Notes under the pieces: generated by a model | Databases searched by the model: none | What the model was told of the DNA's origin: nothing | Seen by the model: only the letters and a program-made list of their open reading frames with translations | Shown here: piece by piece, positions 37,471-46,359 of the stretch | Layout: every line of letters begins with the position of its first letter | How positions within the stretch are numbered: position 1 is the stretch's first letter | Source of the DNA: Sediminimonas qiaohouensis DSM 21189 | GTDB lineage: Bacteria > Pseudomonadota > Alphaproteobacteria > Rhodobacterales > Rhodobacteraceae | Direction of reading: 5' to 3' | Assembly: GCF_000423645.1 (NCBI RefSeq) | Contig: NZ_AUIJ01000010.1 | Coordinates: forward strand, 1 to 64,000 | Length of the DNA: 64,000 nucleotides | Made by a program: the position numbers and the translations under genes

Positions 37471-37791
37471 ATGGATGGAAAACGAATTTCGCAGCGCTTG
37501 CTTCAAGAACAATATGCAAGTCGAGTGCGAGACCTATGTCAAAATACATCCAACATCGTCCTCACTGAACACGCCGAAGACCGTATGTGGGAACGCCATA
37601 TCAACTTTGATCTAGTGCTGAAGGCGCTTAGGAATGGGCAGATCACATATCAAAAGCTCGACAAGAACGGCAATCCAGAGCTACAAGCTTCGATTTTTGT
37701 GAGGTCTCGATCAATGAGCGTCATTTGTGCGCTGGTGCAGCATAACGGGAGGATAATTGTGATCACAACCATGTGGGACGACACGCAATGA
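37471..37791 (+). CDS. Transposon cargo: DUF4258 protein, putative toxin
   Basis: A 106-residue protein with the DUF4258 pattern T-E-H-A-E-D-R-M-W-E-R-H-I (His34, Arg38, Arg42) and the C-terminal strand G-R-I-I-V-I-T-T-M-W. DUF4258 proteins are small RNase-like folds often paired with HTH antitoxins. The next gene starts inside its stop (ATGA overlap), the usual toxin-antitoxin arrangement. The ATG at 37471 is preferred, with AGGCGG just upstream; an in-frame ATG at 37435 exists. Toxicity is inferred from family and pairing. Confidence 0.75.
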   Translation: MDGKRISQRLLQEQYASRVRDLCQNTSNIVLTEHAEDRMWERHINFDLVLKALRNGQITYQKLDKNGNPELQASIFVRSRSMSVICALVQHNGRIIVITTMWDDTQ

Positions 37792-38306
37792 ACAATGTTT
37801 TGGCATTTCACTGCGAAGAAGATGGCGCTGAAAAGGAACCCATGTTGTATCGTGCATGTGGGGTGGAAGGAATATACCTGCATGACGGCTATGAGATCAT
37901 CGATGAGGGTGATTACGGACGGTCTTTGATCGTCCACGACGCGGACACGCTTCACAAGATTATCGGATTGGAGATCGCCCTTTCCCGTCCGCACCTCTCG
38001 CATAGAGACGTAGTCTTCATGCGCGGGCAAATGGAAAAGTCGCAGGTTGAGCTTGCGAATGAGATTGGCGTTAGTGCGCAAATGGTGGCGCGCTACGAGA
38101 AAGAGGATCAAACGGACATCACCGGACCAGCCGATAGGCTTTTGCGGGCAGTTTATGTTGCACACCTATTTCCTGATCAGCAGGAGAGGATAATGCACAA
38201 GATCATTGGCCTTTACCAAGACGAAGATGACACAGTGCCGAACTTAGTCTTTTCTCGCGCTCAAGCCCATTGGGCAAAAATGGGTGGCGCAACGGAAGTG
38301 GCTTAA
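37788..38306 (+). CDS. Transposon cargo: XRE-type HTH protein, putative antitoxin (MqsA/YgiT-like)
   Basis: A 172-residue protein. The N-terminal Y-R-A-C-G-V-E-G-I-Y-L-H-D-G-Y segment resembles the YgiT/MqsA-related family, though only one of its usual cysteine pairs remains. A middle segment I-V-H-D-A-D-T-L-H-K-I-I-G-L-E-I-A follows. The helix-turn-helix at about 73-106 (V-V-F-M-R-G-Q-M-E-K-S-Q-V-E-L-A-N-E-I-G-V-S ... M-V-A-R-Y-E-K) is of XRE type. It overlaps the DUF4258 gene by four bases. Likely binds and neutralises that protein and represses the operon. Confidence 0.78.
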   Translation: MNNVLAFHCEEDGAEKEPMLYRACGVEGIYLHDGYEIIDEGDYGRSLIVHDADTLHKIIGLEIALSRPHLSHRDVVFMRGQMEKSQVELANEIGVSAQMVARYEKEDQTDITGPADRLLRAVYVAHLFPDQQERIMHKIIGLYQDEDDTVPNLVFSRAQAHWAKMGGATEVA

Positions 38307-38326
38307 AGGCAGCCGCGACTGATCAG

Positions 38327-38354
38327 AATGGACCTGCGATCTCGCAGGTCCATT
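38327..38354. terminator. Bidirectional terminator inside the transposon
   Basis: A perfect 13-bp stem, AATGGACCTGCGA / TCGCAGGTCCATT, with a 2-base spacer and a T-run (TTTT) on the plus strand. It separates the convergent HTH gene and the gene at 38363-38704. Confidence 0.85.
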
Positions 38355-38362
38355 TTCATATT

Positions 38363-38704
38363 CTAGCGCCATTCCCGCCCCTCACGCCTCACTTTACCCT
38401 TACGCTCCAGCCTCAACAGCGCCTGATAAACCCGCTGATACATTAGCTGGTATGACACCCCTTCGGCCTGTAATGCTTGCGTGATGGCCTCTGGCGTTCT
38501 GTGTCCACCTTCGATTGCTGCCAGCACCTTGCGGCTCATGCGGCCCTTGTAGGTGCCGTTTACGGGCAGTCTGCGCGTGTATTCTGGTAGTTCCACCCCG
38601 CGCAACGCCAGCAAGGCTTCAACATGATCTAGCCCGTCCCGACCGTGGCGCACGATTTCCTTGCGTAGCGCCAGTAGCGCGTTGTCTATGCTCCTATCCT
38701 GCAT
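38363..38704 (-). CDS. Transposon cargo: small winged-helix-like protein
   Basis: A 113-residue protein with the segment I-V-R-H-G-R-D-G-L-D-H-V-E-A-L-L-A-L-R-G-V. Its C-terminal part (K-V-L-A-A-I ... T-P-E-A-I-T-Q-A-L ... V-Y-Q-A-L-L-R-L-E-R-K-G-K-V-R-R-E-G-R-E-W-R) has the helix spacing and basic wing of a DNA-binding winged helix. I recall similar proteins near IS1595 elements of alphaproteobacteria. An ATG at 38722 would add six residues. The start faces the right inverted repeat, 44 bases away. Function unknown. Confidence 0.7.
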   Translation of the reverse strand: MQDRSIDNALLALRKEIVRHGRDGLDHVEALLALRGVELPEYTRRLPVNGTYKGRMSRKVLAAIEGGHRTPEAITQALQAEGVSYQLMYQRVYQALLRLERKGKVRREGREWR

Positions 38705-38748
38705 GGGCACATAATGATTCACATCGGCCCGTTATGCAGCTATATTGT

Positions 38749-38772
38749 TGGTGCGTTTGATACATAAGGCCG
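38749..38772 (-). repeat. Right terminal inverted repeat
   Basis: Perfect inverted copy of 35397-35420, reading TGGTGCGTTT then GATACATAAGGCCG on the plus strand. Confidence 0.93.
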
Positions 38773-38910
38773 AAAATCCGAATAACATTTTTACGTTGCG
38801 TGGACGTCAGTCAAATCACCGTGCCGTCACGCCAGAGGCGTGTCGATGATGGGCGGCGCCCCTTTGGGGCGACGGGCGGCCCGGCGATGCGCGGCGGCCT
38901 GCGGCCTTGA
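38773..38910 (+). repeat. Dispersed repeat copy A, right part; target duplication at 38773-38780
   Basis: The first eight bases are the right copy of AAAATCCG. The rest continues the repeat: CGTTGCG, then AAATCACCGTGCCGTCACGCC, AGAGGCGTG and the hairpin-rich GGCGGCGCCCCTTTGGGG segment, aligning with 50986-51130. No gene is seen between here and 38951. Confidence 0.82.
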
Positions 38911-38950
38911 TTCCGTGCAGGGCGGAAAGGGCCACCCTCACACCGCCGTA

Positions 38951-39625
38951 TCACTGCACCCGCTCGATCAGCTCGATCACCTTCGGCCCTACCCGCTCTA
39001 CGATGCGGCGCACGCCCTCGGCGTTGGGGTGGATGCCATCGGGCTGCATGTAGCGCATCGCACCAGCCGGATCATCAGCGCCCAGCCCCTCAAAAAAGCT
39101 CGGATGATACAACGCGCCATAGGCGCGCGACAGCTCGGGCCAGATGGCATCGAACTCGGCCTTGTACTCGGGCCCGTAATTGCCCGGCGCCTCCATCCCA
39201 ACGAGTAGCACCTCGACATCCGCGTCGTTGGCGGCCTGCAAGATCCCCTCGATATTCGCGCGCGTCACCGCCGGATCAATGCCGCGCAGCAGGTCATTGC
39301 CGCCAAGCGCCACGATCATCGCGTCCACGTCGGGCGTCAGCGTCCACTCGACCCGCGCCAACCCGCCGGCGCTGGTATCGCCCGACACGCCCGCGTTGAC
39401 GACGCGCACATCGCGCCCCTTCCGCGCCAGCCAATCGCGCAACTGCGGCACGAACCCCTCTTGCGAGATCAGGCCATAGCCCTGCGTCAGGCTATCGCCA
39501 AGCGCGGCCACGGTGACCTGCCCCGCCGTCGCTACCGCGGGCATCACGATCAGAAACAGCGCCAGCACCTTGCCAGCAAGCACGCGCACCCCATATGAAG
39601 AAAAATCATTGAATCGCAGGCGCAT
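38951..39625 (-). CDS. Arylesterase / lysophospholipase, SGNH family (TesA type)
   Basis: A 224-residue periplasmic esterase. A signal peptide (about residues 12-35) precedes block I A-L-G-D-S-L-T-Q-G-Y-G-L with the nucleophile Ser45. Block II is V-S-G-D-T-S-A-G-G, block III G-G-N-D-L-L-R-G and block V D-G-I-H-P-N with the Asp/His pair. The family includes TesA, active on acyl thioesters and aryl esters. Start uncertain: ATG at 39625 or 39631, or a GTG nearer the signal peptide. It is divergent from the ABC exporter genes, as tesA-ybbA-ybbP in E. coli. Confidence 0.9.
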   Translation of the reverse strand: MRLRFNDFSSYGVRVLAGKVLALFLIVMPAVATAGQVTVAALGDSLTQGYGLISQEGFVPQLRDWLARKGRDVRVVNAGVSGDTSAGGLARVEWTLTPDVDAMIVALGGNDLLRGIDPAVTRANIEGILQAANDADVEVLLVGMEAPGNYGPEYKAEFDAIWPELSRAYGALYHPSFFEGLGADDPAGAMRYMQPDGIHPNAEGVRRIVERVGPKVIELIERVQ

Positions 39626-39629
39626 CCGC

Positions 39630-40325
39630 ATGACCGACCCCGTTATTTCGCTTTCCGAGGCCTCGCTGACCCTTGATGGCAACGCCGGCCTCGTCGAGAT
39701 ACTCCATGGCATAACGCTGGATGTCCAGAGGGGCGAAACGCTTGGCCTCGTCGGCCCGTCCGGATCCGGCAAATCCTCGCTGCTGATGCTGATCGGCGGG
39801 CTTGAGCGCGCGACCGGCGGCACCGTTACCGTTCTGGGCCGCGAGATGGGCGCCATGAACGAGGACGCCCTCGCCCGGTTCCGACGCGATCACATGGGCG
39901 TGGTGTTCCAGTCGTTTCACCTGATCCCGACGATGACCGCGCTGGAAAACGTGGCGACGCCCCTCGAAATGGCCGGCCACGCCGATGCGATGGCCCGTGC
40001 GCGCGAGGAATTGCGCGCCGTTGGCCTGACGGACCGGGCCGATCACTACCCCGCGCAGATGTCGGGCGGCGAACAACAGCGCGTCGCGCTGGCGCGCGCA
40101 TCGGCGCCGCGCCCCGATATCCTGCTGGCGGACGAGCCGACCGGCAACCTCGATGGCACCAACGGCGCGGCGATCATCGATCTGCTGTTCGGGCTGCGCG
40201 ATCGGCACGGCGCGACGCTGGTCCTGGTCACCCACGCGGCCGAGCTGGCGGCGCGCTGTGATCGGGTCGTGCACCTGCGCGACGGCGCCATCGCCCCGGA
40301 TGCGGATGCCGAGGCGGTGGTATGA
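39630..40325 (+). CDS. ABC transporter ATP-binding protein (YbbA/LolD-like)
   Basis: A 231-residue ATPase with Walker A G-P-S-G-S-G-K-S-S (42-50), the Q-loop V-V-F-Q-S-F-H-L-I-P, signature M-S-G-G-E-Q-Q-R and Walker B I-L-L-A-D-E-P-T-G-N-L-D. This is the MacB/LolD branch, whose transporters work as mechanotransmission machines or lipid/protein extractors. It is translationally coupled to the permease gene (ATGA). Its start codon practically overlaps the start of the divergent esterase gene. Confidence 0.93.
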   Translation: MTDPVISLSEASLTLDGNAGLVEILHGITLDVQRGETLGLVGPSGSGKSSLLMLIGGLERATGGTVTVLGREMGAMNEDALARFRRDHMGVVFQSFHLIPTMTALENVATPLEMAGHADAMARAREELRAVGLTDRADHYPAQMSGGEQQRVALARASAPRPDILLADEPTGNLDGTNGAAIIDLLFGLRDRHGATLVLVTHAAELAARCDRVVHLRDGAIAPDADAEAVV

Positions 40326-42853
40326 GCAGCTTGCGCCTCGCAGCCCGGTTTGCCTTGCGCGAGATGCGCGGCGGCTTGCAAGGCTTTCGCATCTTCCTCG
40401 CGTGCCTGGCCATGGGCGTGGCCGCGATCGCCGCCGTGGGCAGCATCCGTGCCGGGATCGAGGCGGGCCTAAAACGCGATGGCGCGGCCCTTCTGGGTGG
40501 CGAGGCCGAGATGGAATTCACCTACCGCTTCGCCAGCGCCGACGAACGCGCCTGGATGCGCCAAGCCGCCGATGCCGTGTCCGAGGTGGTCGATTTCCGC
40601 TCCATGGCCGTGCGCGGCAGCGGCGAGGCGGCGCAACGCGAACTCACGCAGATCAAGGCCGTGGATGGCGCCTATCCCCTGTTCGGCACCGTGCGGCTTG
40701 ACTCCGCCATCCCGCTGGACGAAGCGCTTGCCGGTGCTGGCGGCCTGCCCGGCGCGGTGATGGATGCCCTCCTGATCCAGCAACTTGGCCTTGCACCCGG
40801 CGACACCTTCCGTCTTGGCACGCAAGACTTCCGCCTAATGGCCACGCTGATGGCCGAGCCCGACAGCGCCGCCGCCGGGTTCGGGCTTGGCCCGCGCACC
40901 ATCGTGGCGCGCGATGCGCTTGACGGCTCAGGGCTGTTGCAACCCGGCACGCTCTATACCTCGAAATACCGAATGGACCTGCCCGAGGGCGCAGACTTGA
41001 ACGCGCTCAAGGCCCGCGCCGAGGCCGAGTTTTCCGAGAGCGGCATGCGCTGGCGCGACGCGCGCAACGGCGCGCCGGGGGTGGCGCGGTTCGTCGACCG
41101 GATCGGCGCCTTTTTGGTGCTGGTGGGGCTGTCGGGGCTGGCCGTGGGCGGCGTGGGCGTGTCGGCGGCGGTGCGCGCCTACCTGTCGGAAAAGACCGGC
41201 GTCATAGCCACGCTGCGCACGCTTGGCGCCGAGCGGCGCCTGATCTTTCAGCTCTATTTTCTGCAAATCGGCGCGCTGTCGCTGATCGGCATCGCTTTGG
41301 GGCTGATCCTTGGCGGCGGCATGCCGATGCTGCTGGCCCCCCTGATCGAGGCGCGCCTGCCGGTCCCGGCCGAGTTTACCCTGCACCCCGGACCACTTGC
41401 CGAGGCGGCGATTTACGGCGCGCTGACGGCGCTGATCTTCACCCTCTGGCCGCTGGCCCGCACCGGCGAGGTGCGCGCCGCCACCCTGTTTCGCGACGCG
41501 ATGGATGCGGGCCGCCCCCTTCCGGCATGGCCGTTCCTTGTGGTCACGGCGGCGCTGCTGGCGGCGCTGGTCGCCGTGGCGGTGTGGTTCTCGCAGGCGG
41601 CATGGCTGACGCTGTGGACGGCGGGCGGCATCGCGTCGGCGCTGCTGGCGCTGGCGCTGGCGGCGTTGGCGGTGCGGGCCCTGTCGAAACGCCTGCGGGC
41701 GGGGGCGCGGGGGCGTCCGGCGCTCCGCTGGGCGCTGGCTGCCATCGGCGGGCAGAGGGGCGAGGCCGCCTCGGTCGTGCTGTCGCTGGGGCTGGGCCTG
41801 TCGGTTCTCGCCGCCGTCGGCCAGATCAGCGGCAACCTCAAGGGCGCCATCGCCACCGATTTACCCGATGTGGCACCGTCCTACTTCTTCGTCGACATCC
41901 AGAAGGACCAAATGCCCGCGTTTCGTGAGAGGATCACCGGCGATCCGGCGGTCAGCCGCATGCAAAGCGCACCGATGCTGCGCGGCGTCATAACCCGCAT
42001 CAACGGCCAAAACGCCCAAGACATCGCCGGCGATCACTGGGTCGTGCGCGGCGATCGCGGCATCACTTACGCCGACGCCCGCCCCGAGGGGACAAAGATC
42101 ACCGCCGGCACGTGGTGGGGCGAGGGGTATGACGGTCCCCCGCAAATCAGCTTCGCCGCCGAAGAGGCGCGCGAGTTGGGCCTTTCCCTGGGCGACACCC
42201 TAACCGTCAACATCCTTGGCCGCGACATCACCGGCACCATCACCAGCCTGCGCGAGGTCGATTTTTCCACCGCCGGAATGGGCTTCGTGCTGGCGATGAA
42301 CGCATCCGCCCTGTCGGGCGCGCCGCACACCCACATCGCCACCGTCTACGCCGCCCCCGAGGCCGAAGCGCAGATCCTGAGCGATATCGGCGATATGTTC
42401 CCCAACGTGACCGCGATCCGCGTGCGCGACGCCATCAACCGCGTGGCCGAGGTCCTGGGCGGCCTGTCGGCGGCCACCTCCTACGGCGCGGCGGCAACGC
42501 TGCTGACGGGGTTCCTGGTGCTGATCGGCGCGGCCGCTGCCGGCCAAAACGCCCGCAGCTACGAGGCGGCAATCCTGCGCACTTTGGGCGCCACCCGCCC
42601 TCGCATATTATTTAGCTTCGCACTGCGCGCCGCGCTTTTGGGGGCGGCGGCGGGGCTGGTGGCGCTGGCCGCCGGTATCACCGCCGGTTGGGCCGTCAGC
42701 TACTACGTGATGGACACCGGCTTTGCCGTGATGTGGCCGTCGGCGCTGGCCATCGTGGCAGGCGGCGTGCTGGCTACGCTTCTGGCCGGTCTCGGCTTTG
42801 CCTGGCGGCCCCTGTCGCTACGCCCCGCCGGTGTCCTGCGCGCCCGCGAATAA
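40322..42853 (+). CDS. ABC transporter permease, FtsX/YbbP type
   Basis: An 843-residue inner-membrane protein. One membrane helix at about 22-42 is followed by a large periplasmic domain, then clustered helices at about 260-450. A second periplasmic region follows (about 500-690), and FtsX-type helices lie at about 705-835. The tandem FtsX domains (each with V-x-x-T-L-R-T-L-G-A or I-L-R-T-L-G-A-T-R) match YbbP. The E. coli equivalent sits with YbbA and TesA and its substrate is uncertain; export of a lipid or lipoprotein-related molecule is inferred. Confidence 0.9.
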   Translation: MSSLRLAARFALREMRGGLQGFRIFLACLAMGVAAIAAVGSIRAGIEAGLKRDGAALLGGEAEMEFTYRFASADERAWMRQAADAVSEVVDFRSMAVRGSGEAAQRELTQIKAVDGAYPLFGTVRLDSAIPLDEALAGAGGLPGAVMDALLIQQLGLAPGDTFRLGTQDFRLMATLMAEPDSAAAGFGLGPRTIVARDALDGSGLLQPGTLYTSKYRMDLPEGADLNALKARAEAEFSESGMRWRDARNGAPGVARFVDRIGAFLVLVGLSGLAVGGVGVSAAVRAYLSEKTGVIATLRTLGAERRLIFQLYFLQIGALSLIGIALGLILGGGMPMLLAPLIEARLPVPAEFTLHPGPLAEAAIYGALTALIFTLWPLARTGEVRAATLFRDAMDAGRPLPAWPFLVVTAALLAALVAVAVWFSQAAWLTLWTAGGIASALLALALAALAVRALSKRLRAGARGRPALRWALAAIGGQRGEAASVVLSLGLGLSVLAAVGQISGNLKGAIATDLPDVAPSYFFVDIQKDQMPAFRERITGDPAVSRMQSAPMLRGVITRINGQNAQDIAGDHWVVRGDRGITYADARPEGTKITAGTWWGEGYDGPPQISFAAEEARELGLSLGDTLTVNILGRDITGTITSLREVDFSTAGMGFVLAMNASALSGAPHTHIATVYAAPEAEAQILSDIGDMFPNVTAIRVRDAINRVAEVLGGLSAATSYGAAATLLTGFLVLIGAAAAGQNARSYEAAILRTLGATRPRILFSFALRAALLGAAAGLVALAAGITAGWAVSYYVMDTGFAVMWPSALAIVAGGVLATLLAGLGFAWRPLSLRPAGVLRARE

Positions 42854-42886
42854 CGCGCGGCCCGCCGGCAAAGCGCTCCACTGCGG

Positions 42887-42920
42887 CTTCTTCTGGCCAA
42901 AAATATCCAGCTCCGCCGGC
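42887..42920 (+). repeat. Short intergenic repeat, copy 5
   Basis: CTTCTTCTGGCCAAAAATATCC followed by AGCTCCGCCGG. It lies between the convergent ABC permease gene (plus) and gcvP (minus). Confidence 0.65.
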
Positions 42921-42969
42921 CCGGGGCCAGCCGCACCGCCCGGTCTCGGACGGCACGGCCGCGCCCATT

Positions 42970-45819
42970 CTACTCTGCCGCCTCGTCGTAGGACGACAGC
43001 GGCGGGCAGGTGCACACCAGGTGCCGGTCGCCATAGACGTTGTCCACCCGCCCCACGGGCGGCCAGTACTTGTCGACCCGGAACGCCCCGGGTGGAAAGC
43101 ACCCCTGCTCGCGGCTATAGGGGCGGTCCCATTCCTTGACCAGGTCCTCCATAGTGTGCGGCGCGTTCTTGAGCGGGTTGTTCTCCGCGTCAATGCGGCC
43201 CTCCTCGATGTCGCGAATCTCTTCGCGGATCGCCAGCATCGCGTCGCAGAACCGGTCCAACTCGGCCTTGGTCTCCGACTCGGTCGGCTCCACCATCAGG
43301 GTCCCGGCCACAGGCCAGCTCATCGTTGGCGCGTGGAACCCGCAATCGACCAGCCGCTTGGCGATATCATCGACGGTAACGCCCGCGCTGGCGGCAAAGG
43401 GGCGGGTATCAAGGATGCACTCATGCGCCACCCGCCCCGCCTTACCCTTGAAGAGCACGTCATACGCCCCCTCCAACCGCTTGGCGATGTAATTGGCATT
43501 GAGGATCGCAACGCGCGTCGCCTGCGTCAGGCCCTCGCCGCCCATCATCATGCAATACGCCCAACTGATCGGCAGCAACGAGGGCGAGCCATACGGCGCC
43601 GCGCTGACCGGTCCCTGCTCGCCGCCGGTGGCAGGATGGCCCGGCAGGTGCGGCACAAGGTGCTCTTTCACGCCAATCGGACCCATGCCGGGACCGCCGC
43701 CGCCATGCGGGATGCAGAACGTCTTGTGCAGGTTCAAATGGCTGACATCCCCGCCTAGGTCCCCGGGCCTCGACAGGCCCACCATCGCGTTAAGGTTGGC
43801 ACCGTCGATATAAACCTGCCCGCCATGCGCGTGGGTGATCTCGCAAACCTCGCGCACGGTCTCCTCGAACACGCCATGGGTCGAGGGGTAGGTAATCATG
43901 CAAGCCGCCAGCGTGTCGGCATGCGCCTCGGCCTTGGCGCGGAAATCGTCCAGGTCTATATCGCCGTTCTCGGCGGACTTGATCACCACCACGTCCCAGC
44001 CAACCATATGCGCGCTGGCCGGGTTGGTGCCATGCGCCGAGGTAGGGATCAGGCACACGTTGCGCTGCCCCTGTCCGCGCGCGCGCTGCCATGCCGCGAT
44101 GGTAAGCAGCCCCGCATATTCGCCCTGCGCGCCGCTGTTGGGCTGCATCGAGATCGCGGCATAGCCGGTGATCTGGCACAGCTGTTCCGACAACCCGTCG
44201 ATCATCTCGCGGTAGCCCTCGGCCTGATCGGCGGGGGCAAACGGATGCATCTCGGCAAACTCGGGCCAGCTCACCGGCATCATCTCGGCGGCCGAATTGA
44301 GCTTCATCGTGCAAGACCCCAGCGGGATCATCGCCCGGTCCAGCGCAAGATCGCGGTCTGACAGGCGCCGCATGTAGCGCATCATCTCGGTCTCGGCCCG
44401 GTTCATGTGGAACACCGGATGCGTCAGGTACTCGCTCTGCCGCACCAGCCGCTCGGGCAGGCGGTAGTGATGCTCCAGGTCGTCATCGCTACGCTCGATC
44501 CCGAAGGCGCGCCAGACCGCCTCGGTGGTGGCGCGGCGGGTCACCTCGTCCAGGGTGATGCCGATCCGGTCCTCGCCCACGGCCCGCAGGTTAATCCCCT
44601 CGCCCCGCGCCGCGGCCATGATATCGCCCTGCCGCGCGCCAACGTTGACGGTGATCGTGTCAAAGAACGCCTCGGGCTCTATGACATAGCCCGCATCCTC
44701 AAGGCCCTGCGCCAGGCGCACGGTCTTGCGGTGGATACGCTGCGCGATGGCGCGCAAGCCCTTCGGCCCATGGAACACCGCGTAGAAAGACGCCATCACC
44801 GCCAATAGCGCCTGCGCCGTGCACACGTTGCTGGTGGCCTTTTCGCGGCGGATATGCTGCTCGCGCGTTTGCAGGGCCAGCCGGTAGGCGCGGTTGCCGT
44901 GGCTGTCCACGCTGACCCCCACAAGGCGCCCGGGCATCGCCCGCTTGAAGCTGTCGCGGCAGGCCATGTAAGCGGCGTGCGGGCCGCCATAGCCCATCGG
45001 CACGCCGAACCGCTGCGTGTTGCCCACGGCGATATCGGCCCCCATTGCGCCCGGCTCCTTCAATAGGCACAGCGCCAGCGGGTCCGCGATCACGATCCCG
45101 GCGGCCTTGGCGTCGTGCAGCGCCTCGATCTGATCGGTGAAATCGCGCAGATGGCCATGTGTGCCCGGATACTGGAACACCGCGCCGAACACCTTGTCAG
45201 CCTCCAAGTCATCGGGCGCCCCGATGATCACCTCGATACCCAACGGCGCGGCGCGGGTCTTGATCACGGCGATATTCTGCGGGTGACAGTTCTCATCGAC
45301 GAAAAACGCCTTCGCCTTGGATTTCGCCACCCGCTGCGCCATGGCCATCGCCTCGGCCGCCGCCGTCGCCTCGTCCAGAAGCGAGGCGTTGGCGATCTCC
45401 AGCCCGGTCAGGTCGCTGATCATCGTCTGGAAGTTCAGCAGCGCCTCAAGCCGCCCCTGGCTGATCTCGGGCTGATAGGGAGTGTAGGCGGTGTACCACG
45501 CCGGGTTTTCAAACACGTTGCGCTGGATCGCGGGGGGCGTGACGGTGCCATGATACCCCTGCCCGATCAGCGAGGTCATAACCGTGTTCTTCTCGGCCAC
45601 GCGGCGCATGTGGTTCAAAAGGCCGCGCTCTGACTTGGGCTTACCGAAATCCAGCGGCTCATCTTGCCGAATGCCCTTGGGCACGGTCTGATCGATCAGC
45701 TCCTCAAGCTCTCCGACACCAAGCACCGAAAACATCTGTTCCATTTCCTCGGGCGACGGCCCGATATGGCGCCGATTGGCAAAATCATATGGCAGGTAGT
45801 CGGTCGGTTTGAACGGCAT
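42970..45819 (-). CDS. gcvP: Glycine dehydrogenase (decarboxylating), P-protein
   Basis: PLP-dependent decarboxylase of the glycine cleavage complex, passing the aminomethyl group to GcvH. A single 949-residue chain, the full-length (non-split) type. The PLP lysine is Lys699 in [19 protein letters not shown]. Other landmarks are R-R-H-I-G-P near the start, [12 protein letters not shown] and [17 protein letters not shown] lies six bases upstream of the ATG at 45819. Third gene of gcvT-gcvH-gcvP. Confidence 0.97.
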   Translation of the reverse strand: MPFKPTDYLPYDFANRRHIGPSPEEMEQMFSVLGVGELEELIDQTVPKGIRQDEPLDFGKPKSERGLLNHMRRVAEKNTVMTSLIGQGYHGTVTPPAIQRNVFENPAWYTAYTPYQPEISQGRLEALLNFQTMISDLTGLEIANASLLDEATAAAEAMAMAQRVAKSKAKAFFVDENCHPQNIAVIKTRAAPLGIEVIIGAPDDLEADKVFGAVFQYPGTHGHLRDFTDQIEALHDAKAAGIVIADPLALCLLKEPGAMGADIAVGNTQRFGVPMGYGGPHAAYMACRDSFKRAMPGRLVGVSVDSHGNRAYRLALQTREQHIRREKATSNVCTAQALLAVMASFYAVFHGPKGLRAIAQRIHRKTVRLAQGLEDAGYVIEPEAFFDTITVNVGARQGDIMAAARGEGINLRAVGEDRIGITLDEVTRRATTEAVWRAFGIERSDDDLEHHYRLPERLVRQSEYLTHPVFHMNRAETEMMRYMRRLSDRDLALDRAMIPLGSCTMKLNSAAEMMPVSWPEFAEMHPFAPADQAEGYREMIDGLSEQLCQITGYAAISMQPNSGAQGEYAGLLTIAAWQRARGQGQRNVCLIPTSAHGTNPASAHMVGWDVVVIKSAENGDIDLDDFRAKAEAHADTLAACMITYPSTHGVFEETVREVCEITHAHGGQVYIDGANLNAMVGLSRPGDLGGDVSHLNLHKTFCIPHGGGGPGMGPIGVKEHLVPHLPGHPATGGEQGPVSAAPYGSPSLLPISWAYCMMMGGEGLTQATRVAILNANYIAKRLEGAYDVLFKGKAGRVAHECILDTRPFAASAGVTVDDIAKRLVDCGFHAPTMSWPVAGTLMVEPTESETKAELDRFCDAMLAIREEIRDIEEGRIDAENNPLKNAPHTMEDLVKEWDRPYSREQGCFPPGAFRVDKYWPPVGRVDNVYGDRHLVCTCPPLSSYDEAAE

Positions 45820-45868
45820 CGCATGCCTCCCCAGTTTCCTGCGGGCGCCGGACTGGCGCACCGCGCTG

Positions 45869-45902
45869 CTTCATCTTGCTCAAAATACTCCCGCCGGAGG
45901 CG
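45869..45902 (+). repeat. Short intergenic repeat, copy 6
   Basis: CTTCATCTTGCTCAAAATAC then TCCCGCCGGAGGCG. It lies between gcvH and gcvP. On the transcribed (minus) strand it reads as a CCTCCGGCGGGA hairpin followed by GTATTTTG, so it could partly terminate between the two genes. Confidence 0.7.
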
Positions 45903-45961
45903 GCACCACGCCGCCACCGCCGCGCACACGCGCGAGACACGCGCGCACGCAGGGAGAGCGA

Positions 45962-46324
45962 TCAACCCACGAAATCCTTGTAGGCGTCCTCGTCCATGTA
46001 GTCGTCCAGCGCCGACAGATCGTCGATCTTCATCTTGAAGAACCACGCCTCGCCCAGCGGGTCCTCGTTGACTTTGCCCGGATCGTCCACGATCGCCTCG
46101 TTCACCTCGACAACCTCGCCGTCCAGCGGCGCCGAGATATCGCTGGCCGCCTTGACGCTTTCGATCACCACGATCTCGTCGCCCTTGGCGACCTTGGTGT
46201 CGATCTCGGGCAACTCGACAAACACCACGTCGCCCAATTGCGAACTGGCATGCTCGGTGATCCCCACCACGACCAGACCGTTGTCATCGGCGCGCAGCCA
46301 TTCATGATCTTCGGTAAATTTCAT
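45962..46324 (-). CDS. gcvH: Glycine cleavage system H protein
   Basis: Lipoyl carrier of the glycine cleavage complex. The 120-residue protein carries the lipoylated lysine (Lys58) in [12 protein letters not shown], with the usual start F-T-E-D-H-E-W-L and the E-A-W-F-F-K-M-K motif at the end of the fold. It lies 35 bases after gcvT. Confidence 0.97.
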   Translation of the reverse strand: MKFTEDHEWLRADDNGLVVVGITEHASSQLGDVVFVELPEIDTKVAKGDEIVVIESVKAASDISAPLDGEVVEVNEAIVDDPGKVNEDPLGEAWFFKMKIDDLSALDDYMDEDAYKDFVG

Positions 46325-46359
46325 GTCTTCCTGTCCCTGTCCTTGTGGTTACGTTGATG

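Larger units (their letters stand above)
35397..38772 (+). mobile_element. IS1595-family transposon with five cargo genes, 3376 bp
   Basis: The element is bounded by perfect 24-bp terminal inverted repeats (35397-35420 and 38749-38772, beginning CGGCCTTATGTATC) and an 8-bp target duplication AAAATCCG. It encodes an IS1595-type transposase at 36400-37362. Flanking it are a two-helix membrane protein, a DUF6471 protein, a DUF4258/HTH pair and a small winged-helix-like protein. Cargo genes are visibly richer in A/T than the host genes. It interrupts repeat copy A; the uninterrupted relative at 50934-51130 shows the pre-insertion arrangement. IS1595 elements with passenger genes are known in general; this particular gene set I do not recognise. 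Confidence 0.92.
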
